A stretch of DNA of 64,000 nt, taken from NCBI GenBank assembly GCA_001899635.1, contig MKVQ01000004.1, forward strand, positions 562,023 through 626,022, given 5' to 3'. The notes under the pieces are model-generated. The model was not told the DNA's origin, did no database searches, and was given only the letters and a program-made list of their open reading frames with translations. Positions 24,582 to 33,585 of this stretch are shown piece after piece. The translations under genes and the position numbers were made by a program. The first letter of the stretch is position 1. The number at the start of each line of letters is the position of its first letter. Origin of the DNA: Myxococcales bacterium 68-20 (lineage in GTDB: Bacteria; Myxococcota_A; Polyangia; Polyangiales; Polyangiaceae).

Positions 24582-26179
24582 GTCGTCCTCGCGAGCGGCA
24601 GCCTCATATGGAACGAGCTGCCCTTCCCCTCCTCGCTCTCGAACCACATCTCGCCGCCGTGTCGGCGAACGATCTCTCGGGCAAGGTACAGCCCGACGCC
24701 GAGCCCGCCCCTGTCGTGCACCCCTCCGGCGTGCACCTTGAAGAAGAGGGTGAAGACCTTCTTCTGCTGGTCGAGAGGGATACCGATGCCGTGATCGCGG
24801 ACCGTCATCGTCACGTCGCGATCGTCCGCCGAGAGCTCGATGTCGATCGCGGTGCCCGGCGTGGAGTAACTCACGGCGTTCATGATCAGGTGCCGGATCG
24901 CCTGCGCGATCCGCGCGGAATCGACGATGACAGGAAGGTTCGGCCGCATCTCGACATGGAAGCGATGGCTCGGAGCACAGCGCTCCGCTCGGCGAACGAC
25001 GCCGAGGGCCAGCTCCGTGAGGTCGATCCGCTCGCGTGTGAGGCGAAGGCGCCCGAGGATCATGCTCGCCAGGTCGAGGAGCGTCTCGCTGAGGTGATCC
25101 ATCCGGTCGCACGCGCGAACGATGGCTTCCAGCATCCGGTCGAGGTTCGGGGGCGTCCCCTTCGCGCTGTCGAGTTGCTGCGCATAGCCCTTCGCGATCG
25201 CGAGCGGGGTCTTGAGCTCGTGCGCCACTCCTGAGAGCAGCTCTCTCTTGAGGCGCTCGATGAACATCTCGTCGGTCGCGTCGACCGCGACGATGATGAC
25301 GCTCTTCACCTGTCCGTCCTCGATGATCGGCGAGCATGTCAGTCGAACGTAGCGGCGCTCCCCCGTACGCCTGACGACGAGCCCGTAGATCTCGCCCTCC
25401 ACCTTCTCGCGGCGAAGGACCCGCTGGAACGGCCAATCGCTCCTCGGGATCGTCCGGTCCGCAGCGTCGACGAGGTCGATCGCATCGTGGATCTCCTCCC
25501 AGGTCTGGAGCCCGGCTGACTCGAGGAACTTGCGGCGGATGGCGCGATTGCCGTGGATCAAGGCACCGCGCGCATCCAAGACGGCGACCCCTTCGGCGAT
25601 CGAGTCCATCGCCGTCTCCCACCGGCGCCTCACCGCACGGTGCTCGGCGGCCTCGAGGCAGCCCGAGGCGATGTCGGCCATGTTGATCGCGAGCAGCTGC
25701 TCCTCGGGCTGCCAGGCGCGCCTCTCGCCGACATGCTCGAAGCAGAGTACGCCGTACACCTGGCCGTGGTGCCAGATCGGGACGTCCATCATCGACGTGA
25801 TCCCGAGCGGCTTCAGGTAGAACTCCGTGAACTCGGCGGTACGCGGATCGGCCTGAGCGTCGTCGGCGGTGATCGTCCGGCGCTGCTCGAGCGCGCGGAG
25901 GTACGTCGGAAAATCGCGACCGTGGATCGGCATGAAGGAGACGTGCGCGTTCTCGCCGAGCAGGTAGAGGTCCTTGCAGACGATCCTCGTGTCGAGGTCG
26001 GTCTCGGCCCCGATCGGAGCTCCACCGTCGACCAGCGCCCAGATCGACACCCGAGCGACGTCCATGACGACCGCCGCGGCCTCGGTGATCGCCTGGAAGG
26101 CGTCGTGGATGTTGCTCTTGTCACGTCGCGCGAGCTCGAGCAGCACGCGCTCACGAAGCGTGACGGCGGGCATCTCCAT
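24578..26179 (-). CDS. GAF-PAS hybrid sensor histidine kinase
   Basis: 533 residues. The N-terminal GAF domain (about 15-175) reads RVSIWALVDGG... and MMDVPIWHHGQVYGVLCFEH. The PAS domain (about 185-310) reads AMDSIAEGVAVLDARGALIH and ends in the PAC motif. The HisKA box is LLSGVAHELKTPLAIAKGYA, the N box HLIMNAVSYSTPGT, the G1 box DHGIGIP and the G2 box GGLGVGLYLAREIVRRHGG. There are no membrane segments, so it senses a cytoplasmic signal through GAF or PAS. It feeds the coupled receiver protein. It heads the stress/cofactor cluster, next to a universal stress protein gene on the same strand. Confidence 0.93.
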   Translation of the reverse strand: MEMPAVTLRERVLLELARRDKSNIHDAFQAITEAAAVVMDVARVSIWALVDGGAPIGAETDLDTRIVCKDLYLLGENAHVSFMPIHGRDFPTYLRALEQRRTITADDAQADPRTAEFTEFYLKPLGITSMMDVPIWHHGQVYGVLCFEHVGERRAWQPEEQLLAINMADIASGCLEAAEHRAVRRRWETAMDSIAEGVAVLDARGALIHGNRAIRRKFLESAGLQTWEEIHDAIDLVDAADRTIPRSDWPFQRVLRREKVEGEIYGLVVRRTGERRYVRLTCSPIIEDGQVKSVIIVAVDATDEMFIERLKRELLSGVAHELKTPLAIAKGYAQQLDSAKGTPPNLDRMLEAIVRACDRMDHLSETLLDLASMILGRLRLTRERIDLTELALGVVRRAERCAPSHRFHVEMRPNLPVIVDSARIAQAIRHLIMNAVSYSTPGTAIDIELSADDRDVTMTVRDHGIGIPLDQQKKVFTLFFKVHAGGVHDRGGLGVGLYLAREIVRRHGGEMWFESEEGKGSSFHMRLPLARTT

Positions 26180-26304
26180 TTCTTCGCATTCCAGGAAATC
26201 TCCAGCTCGTCGGCATCGACGGTCCGAACGATGGCAAGTTGCGGCTTGTAGGCGAGGTGGTCAATGCGACTCGGCACGCAACGAGCCGGCGCCCGATGCC
26301 GGCG

Positions 26305-27204
26305 TCACGAGGGCGCGGGCTCGCGCGCGACGAGAACCGAGGCGAGCGAGTTGCGGATGACCTTCTCCGCGACGCTGCCGAGCACCAGACGCACCAGGCC
26401 CCTACGTCCGCGGCTGCCCGTGATGATCATCTCGACCTCGAGCTCCTTGGCGCGCTCAAGGATGACGTCGGCGGGGTCCCCCTCGCGCTGCTCGAAGCTC
26501 GCAAAGCCGTGCTCCTTCGCCAGGCTCTCGAGGGTGCTCAGCCCGAGCGCCTCGAGCTGCTCGACGGCAGCCGCGGCGGGCGGTGTCCACGTATTGCCGA
26601 GGGGCATGAGCGCCGACGGCAACATCGAGGACGGCGGCTTCATGACGTGCAGAAGCGTGACGTGGATGCCGGAACTGCGCGCGATCGCCCCGGCGATCCG
26701 GAGCGCCGGCAGCGCCCCCTCGCTGAAATCAGTCGCGACGAGGATCTTCTTCGTCGGCCCGCCATCGCGCGCGACGAGGACCGAGGTGTGGGCGTAGCGA
26801 ACCACTCGCTCGGCGACGTGGCCGAGCACGATCTGCGCTCCTTCGCGCGGCTTCCCTCCAACCGCGATGAGAGACGCGCGATTCGCCTCGGCGATGCGAA
26901 CGATCTCCTCGTCCGGCGCCCCGCTCTCCACGGTGACACGAGCGTCGCCGGCGGACGCCCCGAGCACGTCGGTCACCTGATTGGTCACGAGCTCGGCAGC
27001 GCGTGCGATCAAGTCCGGGCCGAACAGGAGGTCGTTCTCTGCCGAAGTCGGCATCAGCGGATGCTGGCGGAAGACATCCGGCACGACATGGCAGACGATG
27101 AGCGGAACGCCGAGCGCCGCCGCATGATCCCCGCCGCGCTCGATCGCGGGACGCGAGGCATCGCTCAGGTCGGTCGCGACGACGACGGGGCCCACGGGAT
27201 CCAC
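26305..27204 (-). CDS. Tandem universal stress protein (UspA x2)
   Basis: 299 residues from GTG 27204 (VDPVGPVVVATDLSDASRPA). AAGG lies 9-12 nt upstream. There are two Usp domains. The first (about 5-145) ends GGKPREGAQIVLGHVAERVV. The second (about 150-295) opens KKILVATDFSEGALPAL and ends GSRGRRGLVRLVLGSVAEKV, keeping the G-x2-G-x9-G-S ATP-binding signature; the first domain's is partly degenerate. Tandem Usp proteins of this kind are induced by starvation, hypoxia or redox stress and bind ATP or nucleotides. Neighbours on the same strand are the GAF-PAS kinase pair and the NAD-salvage genes. Confidence 0.92.
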   Translation of the reverse strand: MDPVGPVVVATDLSDASRPAIERGGDHAAALGVPLIVCHVVPDVFRQHPLMPTSAENDLLFGPDLIARAAELVTNQVTDVLGASAGDARVTVESGAPDEEIVRIAEANRASLIAVGGKPREGAQIVLGHVAERVVRYAHTSVLVARDGGPTKKILVATDFSEGALPALRIAGAIARSSGIHVTLLHVMKPPSSMLPSALMPLGNTWTPPAAAAVEQLEALGLSTLESLAKEHGFASFEQREGDPADVILERAKELEVEMIITGSRGRRGLVRLVLGSVAEKVIRNSLASVLVAREPAPS

Positions 27205-27273
27205 TGTCGTGAACCTTGGTCTCGGTCGCGCCCCGTTCAAGCGTCGTGTGCGCGTTTTCGAAGGGAGAAACTG

Positions 27274-27585
27274 GTGAGCTCGATGCCGCCGGAAGCCCAG
27301 CCGGTACGGGCGCGGAGCCCAGCCTGGGGGCGACGGTCTGCTTCTCGCATCTCCGCGACGCCGAATCGGGTGACCGCGATGGTGACCTCGAGTCAGAGAA
27401 GACGCCGCCCTCGCAGCCCGGGCGGGAAGCGGAGCTCGCGGGACCGCGAGCTCACCGCGGCTCGATCGACGACGAGCTGGCTCGCCTGGGTCGACGGATA
27501 CTGGCGCTCGGACGGCGTCTGGGTGAGCGGGCACTACCGTCAAACGTCCGGATCGCTCCCGCCTCCGTCGGCGTTGGAGGACTGA
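27274..27585 (+). CDS. Tentative small protein with YxW-type motif
   Basis: A possible 103-residue frame from GTG 27274, with GAAGGGAGAAA 3-13 nt upstream. The middle is Arg-rich and uninformative, but the end reads WLAWVDGYWRSDGVWVSGHY, which resembles the W-x-x-GxW/'VxGHY' repeats of YXWGXW proteins. It overlaps the 3' end of the NAPRT gene by 46 bp on the other strand. It may be real, a fragment, or chance. Without it, the 335-bp gap 27205-27539 contains only the USP upstream region. Confidence 0.3.
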   Translation: MSSMPPEAQPVRARSPAWGRRSASRISATPNRVTAMVTSSQRRRRPRSPGGKRSSRDRELTAARSTTSWLAWVDGYWRSDGVWVSGHYRQTSGSLPPPSALED

Positions 27586-28958
27586 GGCTCGTCGAGCTCG
27601 CGCCTCCGGCACTCCGCGACGGCGAGCGCCTGGAAGCGGGCGAGCTCGGCGGAGCGACTCACGCGATAGCCAGCGTGCTCTTCGGGGAGGAAGAGCGCTG
27701 CCGGGAACCGCGTGACCTCCGAAGCGCAGAATGCGCGGGCCTCCGCGAGCGAGCGCGACACCACCCATTCGCCGTTACGGACCACGGGCTCGAGCAGCGG
27801 CTCCCAGTCGGGGCCCGGCAGAGGCTCGTCCCGCAGGACGATCACGTCCTCCACCGATGTGCGATCGGCGCCCTCCGTCCGGCGGTGGACCTGCTTCGGA
27901 AGCACCAGCGTCTCCTTGCTCGTGCTCAGCTTCAGACGCGGTCGGCCGTCGTACGCGACGAGCTTGTAGACCATGTCGAGAACGGGCGCGTCCGCCGACA
28001 TCCCGACGCGCGTGCCGACGCCGAAGCCGTCGATCGGTGCCCCCGCTCGGACGAGGGTGTCGATCGCGTATTCGTCGAGGCCGCCGCTCGCAACGATCGC
28101 GACGTCACGTAGACCGGCGCGATCGAGCATCGCTCGGGCGGCACGGCTCAACGCATCGAGGTCCCCGCTGTCGAGGCGGATCGCGTCGAGACGGCGTCCG
28201 GACTCGTGGACCTCGCGCGCGACCTGGATCGCATGCTCGACGCCCTGGATCGTGTCGTACGTGTCGACCAGCAGCGTGAACGGCCCCGCCGCGGTCCTGG
28301 CGCAGGCACGGAACGCCTCGAGCTCGCTGTCGAAGGCCTCGACGAACGAGTGCGCGACCGTCCCATTCGCCGGGATCGCGAGGGTGTGCGAGGCGAGGAC
28401 GTTGCTCGTCGCCGAGAAGCCCGCGATGAAGGACGCGCGCGCGACCGCCAGCCCGGCTCCGATCCCCGGCGTGCGCCGGAGGCCGAACTCCACGACGTCG
28501 CGGCGGCGCGCTGCGGCGACGCACCGAACCGCCTTGCTCGCGACCAGCGTCGGGTAGTGAATCGCGTTCAAGAGCGTGGTCTCGACGAGCTGCGCCTCGA
28601 TCATCGGTGCATCGACCTCGAGCACGGGCTCGTCCGGGAAGAAGACGCGTCCCTCGCGCATTGCCCAGACGTCGCCCGTGAAACGAACGTCGCGCATGAG
28701 GCGCGCGAGCTCCGGAGCGACGCTTCCGGTGCCAGCGACCGCAGAGGCGGCCTCCTCGTCGAACTCGAGCGCAGTCAGGCGATCGAGCGCGACGTCGAGA
28801 CCGGCGAAGACGAGACACGACCGCGTGGGTGGCAGCTTGCGTACGAAGAGGCTGAACGTGGCCCGCGCGTTCATGTCGAGCGCGAGGTAGCTCGCGGCCA
28901 TCGTCAGCTCGTAGAGATCGGTCGCGAGCGCGATCGTGCTCGGCCGGTACGACGCCAT
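27540..28958 (-). CDS. pncB: Nicotinate phosphoribosyltransferase
   Basis: 472 residues. TDLYELTMAASYL opens the protein as in all NAPRTs. RDVVEFGLRRTPG, NGTVAHSFVEAF (the phospho-acceptor His region), LLVDTYDTIQGVEHAI, AIRLDSGDLDAL and VGTRVGMSADAPVLDMVYKL are family motifs in order. It makes nicotinate mononucleotide from nicotinate and PRPP with ATP hydrolysis, the entry step of the Preiss-Handler NAD salvage route. Length is near the bacterial form (about 440-490). It lies 53 bp downstream of the PRPP synthetase gene, which makes its co-substrate, and likely shares its transcript. Confidence 0.95.
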   Translation of the reverse strand: MASYRPSTIALATDLYELTMAASYLALDMNARATFSLFVRKLPPTRSCLVFAGLDVALDRLTALEFDEEAASAVAGTGSVAPELARLMRDVRFTGDVWAMREGRVFFPDEPVLEVDAPMIEAQLVETTLLNAIHYPTLVASKAVRCVAAARRRDVVEFGLRRTPGIGAGLAVARASFIAGFSATSNVLASHTLAIPANGTVAHSFVEAFDSELEAFRACARTAAGPFTLLVDTYDTIQGVEHAIQVAREVHESGRRLDAIRLDSGDLDALSRAARAMLDRAGLRDVAIVASGGLDEYAIDTLVRAGAPIDGFGVGTRVGMSADAPVLDMVYKLVAYDGRPRLKLSTSKETLVLPKQVHRRTEGADRTSVEDVIVLRDEPLPGPDWEPLLEPVVRNGEWVVSRSLAEARAFCASEVTRFPAALFLPEEHAGYRVSRSAELARFQALAVAECRRRELDEPQSSNADGGGSDPDV

Positions 28959-29011
28959 TCGTGACGACGACGCAAGATCGGCGCCTACGTGACTCGACGT
29001 CGACCTCGACC

Positions 29012-29983
29012 TCAGCGTGCGGCTTCGTTCCAGACGACCGGACGCTCCGCCGCGAGGCTTCGGATCGTGTCGGCGAGGAGGGGCGCGATCGACACCGTCG
29101 TCCGCTCGAAGGCAGCTCCCGTGCGCTCCGGGACGCTATCGGTAGTGATGAGCCGCGCGATGCGTGCATGCGAGAGCACGTCGAGAGCAGCGCCGGGGAG
29201 AAGCGCGTGTGTAGCCACGACCGTGACCTCGTGCTTGGCTCCACGTGCCCCGAGCGCGGCGACTGCGGCCTCGATCGTGCGGCCGGTCGACACGAGGTCG
29301 TCGACCACGATGCACGACCTCCCGTTCACGTCCCCGACGACGTCGTGCACCTCGACCTCGCGGCCGCTCACGCGCGTCTTGTGCACGATCGCGACCGGTC
29401 GCTGGAGCAGCCGGCCATACTCGCGAGCGAGCTTCGCGCCGCCGAGGTCGGGCGAGACGATCACCGTGTCTGCGCGCACGTGGGCGCGGGCGGCCTCGGC
29501 GAGGAGCGGGACTGCGGACAGATGCTCGACGGGCATCGGAAAGAAGCCCTCCACCGACGCCGAGTGGAGGTCGACCGCGACGAGCCTGGCGAAGCGGCCG
29601 CACGATACGAGGTCCGCCGCGACGCGCGCGCCGAGCGGCCCTCCCGTACGTGTCCGGCGCTCCTGCCTCGCGAAGCCGAAGTACGGCACCACGGCGGTGA
29701 TGCGCGCTGCCCCCGCACGATGAAGCGCGTCCGCGAGGAGCGCGAGCTCTAGCGAGTGCTCACCGACCGGCGGTACCGTCGGCTGCACGACGTAGACGTC
29801 GTGGCCTCGCAAGGCCACGTCGACCGAGACGTCGATCTCTCCATCGGGGAAGCGCTCGATCCTTGAGACGGCAGGCGCCTCGCCGAGCGCGGCGGCCACC
29901 GAGCTCGCCAGCACGGGGTGCGCGGTGCCCGCCACCACGACCGGCCCGGAAGCGGCGCGGCGGTTCGTGTCTTCGCCGGTCAT
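29012..29983 (-). CDS. prs: Ribose-phosphate pyrophosphokinase
   Basis: 323 residues with tandem phosphoribosyltransferase-fold domains. ERFPDGEIDVSVDVALRGHD, VVQPTVPPVGEHSLELALLA and VVPYFGFARQERRT (ATP loop) are followed by VDLHSASVEGFF and the PRPP/ribose-5-P loop CIVVDDLVSTGRTIEAA. The catalytic Lys-Arg flexible loop sits around HKTRVSGREVEV. It makes PRPP from ribose-5-phosphate and ATP. Several positions differ from housekeeping Prs (for example SASVEG for the usual QIQG), so this is probably a second, pathway-specific paralogue. It sits 6 bp after the glutamate-cysteine-ligase-like gene and just before pncB. Confidence 0.93.
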   Translation of the reverse strand: MTGEDTNRRAASGPVVVAGTAHPVLASSVAAALGEAPAVSRIERFPDGEIDVSVDVALRGHDVYVVQPTVPPVGEHSLELALLADALHRAGAARITAVVPYFGFARQERRTRTGGPLGARVAADLVSCGRFARLVAVDLHSASVEGFFPMPVEHLSAVPLLAEAARAHVRADTVIVSPDLGGAKLAREYGRLLQRPVAIVHKTRVSGREVEVHDVVGDVNGRSCIVVDDLVSTGRTIEAAVAALGARGAKHEVTVVATHALLPGAALDVLSHARIARLITTDSVPERTGAAFERTTVSIAPLLADTIRSLAAERPVVWNEAAR

Positions 29984-29989
29984 GCCCCC

Positions 29990-31477
29990 TCACCGCTCCG
30001 GCCAGGTCGAGATCGGCTCGCCCGCGTCGCTCAGCTCGCGGTAGCGACGGAGCAACGCGTGCGCCGCCGCTTCACGAGGCACCTCCGCAGCGAGCGCCTC
30101 GTACAAGCGCCTCTGCCACACCGCGCCCGTCACGCCACGACGGATGCGCTCCGCCACGATCCCGAGCCAGGCGTCGACCTCGTCCTCCGCGACGCCGGAC
30201 GAGAGGAGCCCCGCGCGCGCGAGCGGAAGCAGTTGCGGAGCGAGCTCCATCGGTGAGCACATACGCGGAGACGGCGCGCGCTCGGTCGGCCAGAGCAGGT
30301 CGGCTGCGAGCCCGAAACGCGCGGCGTCGTAGAAGCTTCGCCGTGCCTGCCCGAACGTCATCCTGGTAACGAGCGCATCGGCATGCTCGGACAGCGCGAC
30401 GGTCAACCCGATCGCGAGCGCGGCGTTGGCCACCATGTCCCGGATCGTCGGCCCTGCCGGGAGTGCGCGCATCTCGATCCTGAGATGACCGCCGATCGCA
30501 TGATCGTAGACGGCGCGATTCCATCGCCACACAGTGCCGTGATGGAGGCGAAGCTCCCGGAGCGGTGGGACTCCGCCGCCTAGCGCCACCACCTCCGGGT
30601 CTTCGTCCTCACTGCATTGCGGGAGCAGCGGCGGATGCAGAGCAACGGACTCGGCGAAGAGCTCGCTCGCGCTCGATCGCACCCAGCCGTGACCGAACGA
30701 CACTCGCGATGGTCGCCAGTCGCCCTCGTGCGTGGAGCATCGATCCTCGACCGCCTGCCGGAAGAGCGCGACCCGCGTCTCGTCCCACAGCCTCCGCCCG
30801 AGGAAGATCGGCGAGTTGGCCGACACCGCGAGCACGAACGCCGTCGCGATCTGCGCGGCGTTGAAGGTCCTCGCGAACTGCTCCGGCAAGACACGGAGGT
30901 GGACCTGGAACGAGGTGTTGGCGCCCTCGAACGTGACGTCGTCGGTCGTCACGTCGATGACGTCCGTCCCTTCGATCCGCACGGTGGCGGGCTCGCCCCG
31001 GAACCGCCGTATCCCCGCCGAGAGCGCGCGGTACCGACAGCTGTTGGTGAGCGACGACGAGCGGAGGTCGTCGAAGGTCAACGTGGGCAGGACGCCGATC
31101 ATCACGAGGTCCGCCCCGTGGTCCCGCGCTGCAGCGCGCGTGATCGCAAGCGTGCCCGCGAGCTCCGCGGCCATGGCATCGAACGGACGTCCCGCGAGCG
31201 GGAACGGCGACGTGTTGATCTCGATGTTGTACCGATTGATCTCCAGGGTCACCCGATCGTCGAGCGCCGCAGCGAGGACGGCGCGGTTCACCGGCGCGGG
31301 ATGGCCGTCCTCGCCGACGAGATGGAGCTCGAGTTCGGCACCAACGGTCGTGGGACCGACGCCGAAGCCGGGACGGCGCAGCATGTGCTCGAGCGCCGCG
31401 ATCGAGCGACCGAGCTTCTCGGAGAAGCGCTCGTAGTCGTCGTCGTCGAATTGGTCTCGTTCGATCTCGAAGCCCAT
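29990..31477 (-). CDS. Glutamate-cysteine ligase family protein (carboxylate-amine ligase)
   Basis: 495 residues. Typical GCS2-family blocks are VGAELELHLVGEDGHPAPVN (acidic metal residues), INRYNIEINTSPFPL, DLVMIGVLPTL, FEGANTSFQVHLRV, SANSPIFLGRRLW and GGHLRIEMRALPAGPTIRDM. These enzymes couple ATP hydrolysis to amide-bond formation between a carboxylate and an amine. Whether this one makes gamma-glutamylcysteine or another amide is not visible. It is tightly spaced with prs (6 bp) and the deacylase gene (18 bp), and a ligase/deacylase pair suggests an amide intermediate made and broken within one pathway. Confidence 0.87.
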   Translation of the reverse strand: MGFEIERDQFDDDDYERFSEKLGRSIAALEHMLRRPGFGVGPTTVGAELELHLVGEDGHPAPVNRAVLAAALDDRVTLEINRYNIEINTSPFPLAGRPFDAMAAELAGTLAITRAAARDHGADLVMIGVLPTLTFDDLRSSSLTNSCRYRALSAGIRRFRGEPATVRIEGTDVIDVTTDDVTFEGANTSFQVHLRVLPEQFARTFNAAQIATAFVLAVSANSPIFLGRRLWDETRVALFRQAVEDRCSTHEGDWRPSRVSFGHGWVRSSASELFAESVALHPPLLPQCSEDEDPEVVALGGGVPPLRELRLHHGTVWRWNRAVYDHAIGGHLRIEMRALPAGPTIRDMVANAALAIGLTVALSEHADALVTRMTFGQARRSFYDAARFGLAADLLWPTERAPSPRMCSPMELAPQLLPLARAGLLSSGVAEDEVDAWLGIVAERIRRGVTGAVWQRRLYEALAAEVPREAAAHALLRRYRELSDAGEPISTWPER

Positions 31478-31495
31478 CGCTCGTCTCCCCGTTGC

Positions 31496-32485
31496 TCAGG
31501 TCGACCACGGCGGGGTACAGGCGACCTCGCGAACCACGAAGAATCCGTCTTCGCCCTGCCCCTGGTAGCGCGGCATCAGGAGCAGCCCTGTTTCCGGCGC
31601 ACGCACCGGACCACGCCGATCACGGGCGATGATTTGTTCCGCCTCGATCGGGTCGAAGCCCGCGAAGCCCTCGAGCATCTCGAACTCGTCGCCGACCTTG
31701 ACGACATGGCGATGCCGGACCTCCACGACGAGAGGTCGACTGCCTGGCGACGGACGGATCGCGGCGAGCTGAGCGTCCTCGGCAGGGACGTGGGCTGCGT
31801 CGAGCGCTCCGACGGCGACGAGGAGCATCCAGACGGCCCCGATGTGCCGCTGGACCGCACGAGGGTCCTCGTGCTGCCCCGCCTCGAAGGAGATGCCGAC
31901 ATGACCGCGAGCGGAGGCCCAGGTCAACATGGACGCGCCCACGACCTTCTCGAGCCCGAGCACCACGTTGACGGACAACGCACAAGCGAGGCGGCGGTTC
32001 GCGCTCGTATCGGAGAAGCACACGAAGGGCTCCGTCGGGCCGGACGTCGTGTGGAGGTCGAGGAAGACGAGCCGCGAGGGCTCACGCTCGAGCGCGAGGA
32101 TCTCGCGGTGGAGCTCACGCTGCTCGTGATCTTCCGTGGTGAGCGCATCCTCCGGAGCGGCGTGGAGACGTGTGAGCTCGGGCTCGTGCCAGCCGCGGTT
32201 CAGATCCCGTGACACGAACCGGACACCATGCTCGAGCGCACGGCGGTTGCCCGTGAACGCGATGACCTTGCCCCGGAGCACGCTACGGCGAGCGGCGAGA
32301 TCGGCGAGGACGGCGCGCGCAGCGAGCATCCCCGCCGGCTCGTTGCCGTGGATGCCCCCCGTGATCACGACCGTTGGCCCCTCGGCGGCGCCCGCGACGA
32401 CTCCGAGGCAACGCGGAGCACTTGCGCGACGCGACTCGACCGGGCCAAAAGCTCCGCCCGAGGCTCCGTGTGGACCTCCGCTCAT
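31496..32485 (-). CDS. Succinylglutamate desuccinylase/aspartoacylase family deacylase
   Basis: 329 residues from ATG 32485; a frame extension to 32527 has no support. The M14-like zinc site is GGIHGNEPAGMLAARAV (His-x2-Glu) plus LVFLDLHTTSGPTEPF (second His), with SRDLNRGWH (Arg/Asn substrate residues) between them, and SFEAGQHEDPRA as the usual catalytic Glu region. Members hydrolyse N-acyl amino acids or small amides. It is the first gene of the minus-strand operon running through the ligase, prs and pncB. Confidence 0.87.
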   Translation of the reverse strand: MSGGPHGASGGAFGPVESRRASAPRCLGVVAGAAEGPTVVITGGIHGNEPAGMLAARAVLADLAARRSVLRGKVIAFTGNRRALEHGVRFVSRDLNRGWHEPELTRLHAAPEDALTTEDHEQRELHREILALEREPSRLVFLDLHTTSGPTEPFVCFSDTSANRRLACALSVNVVLGLEKVVGASMLTWASARGHVGISFEAGQHEDPRAVQRHIGAVWMLLVAVGALDAAHVPAEDAQLAAIRPSPGSRPLVVEVRHRHVVKVGDEFEMLEGFAGFDPIEAEQIIARDRRGPVRAPETGLLLMPRYQGQGEDGFFVVREVACTPPWST

Positions 32486-32550
32486 GCTTCGAGGCGAGCA
32501 TGCAGCGTGCCCGCGACGGATCGACATCCGCTTCGCTGACCGCGAGCGCC

Positions 32551-32600
32551 GCGGGTGGTTGGGGCAACGACTGCGGGTGGTTGGGGTGCAACCCCAAGTT
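32551..32600 (+). repeat. Dispersed hairpin element, copy B (doubled 5' part)
   Basis: GCGGGTGGTTGGGGCAACGA (32551-32570) is followed at once by CTGCGGGTGGTTGGGGTGCA and ACCCCAAGTT. The stem TTGGGGT / ACCCCAA has a 3-nt loop (32581-32597). The 5' half of the element is thus present twice. It lies 66-115 bp upstream of the deacylase operon start but on the opposite strand to it. Confidence 0.7.
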
Positions 32601-32629
32601 CGGGGTTCGCGGTCATGAGGCCATCAGAG

Positions 32630-33484
32630 TCACGCTCCTTGCCAGAGCTCGCGCAACGGAACCGGGAGCTGGCTCCCGACATCGTCGACCGCCTTTTCCG
32701 GAAGGACACGCTTGGCCGCCTTGAACACGGCGCGAACGATCGGCTCGGCGTCCGAGGGCTCGATCGCGAGATGCGCGCCGACCCTCCGGAGGAGCTCCTC
32801 GCGATCGAAGGTCTCGGACTCCTCCGCGCGGTGCAGCGAACATCGCTTGACGAGCCCACGCAGCGTGTCGGGCAGGCCGAGCGAGAGCTCGCGCGCCTCA
32901 CCACCGCTCACGCGCGCGGCGAGCACGCACATCACGGCCGAGAACGCGTTCATGCTCGTGATCCCGGGTGGCAAGGACACGCTGCGCTCGATCTCTTCCT
33001 CGATCGCGAGGCGAGCGTCCCGACTGGAGAGCGTCACCTCCTCCGGCGGCGGCTCGAACCGCATCCCCGAGAGCCAGAGCTGCTGGAGACCGTGCGGGAG
33101 CTGATGGGCGACATCGTCGACGAGCTTGTCCGGCAGCTCGCTCCGCACTGCCTCGAAGACGACCTCGCATACCAGCTCGGCGTGCGCTGGTGTCACGTCG
33201 AGGTGTTCGGCGACGCGCGCCAGGAACTCGACGCGATCGAACCTCATCGTCGGCTTTCCGGTGCGGTGACGGACGCAGGTGGCGAACAAAGGCCGCATCG
33301 AGGCAGGGAGTGCCTCGACGACGTGGTGGACCTCTCCGGACGTGAGCCGATCCATGAGGGTGCACATCACGGCAGCGATCGCGTCCTCGGCGGCAAGGTC
33401 ACGAGGCAGCTGCGCGTTCTTCGCGACGATGCCCCGGACGCGATCGGTGGCGGTTTGATCGGCGATGGATCGATCGAGATGCAT
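32630..33484 (-). CDS. Tandem DUF2267 protein
   Basis: 284 residues from ATG 33484 (MHLDRSIADQTATDRVRGIV); the frame extends to 33580. Two DUF2267-like units are visible. The first has FDRVEFLARVAEHLDVTPAH, AELVCEVVFEAVRSELPD and DVAHQLPHGLQQLWLSG. The second has FDREELLRRVGAHLAIEPSD, VRAVFKAAKRVLPEKAV and QLPVPLRELWQGA. The family is helical, cytoplasmic and of unknown biochemical role, often found in stress-induced gene clusters, as here. It is divergent from the PRTase-hydrolase gene with a 101-bp shared spacer. Confidence 0.85.
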   Translation of the reverse strand: MHLDRSIADQTATDRVRGIVAKNAQLPRDLAAEDAIAAVMCTLMDRLTSGEVHHVVEALPASMRPLFATCVRHRTGKPTMRFDRVEFLARVAEHLDVTPAHAELVCEVVFEAVRSELPDKLVDDVAHQLPHGLQQLWLSGMRFEPPPEEVTLSSRDARLAIEEEIERSVSLPPGITSMNAFSAVMCVLAARVSGGEARELSLGLPDTLRGLVKRCSLHRAEESETFDREELLRRVGAHLAIEPSDAEPIVRAVFKAAKRVLPEKAVDDVGSQLPVPLRELWQGA

Positions 33485-33585
33485 GCCGCCGGGTGATGCA
33501 TCCCGTATGCGCGATCGCAGCAAGCGCGAGCCGTCAGCCGCGACTCGTTTGTTCGTCCGGTATCGAAGTTGAAAGGACACCGGTC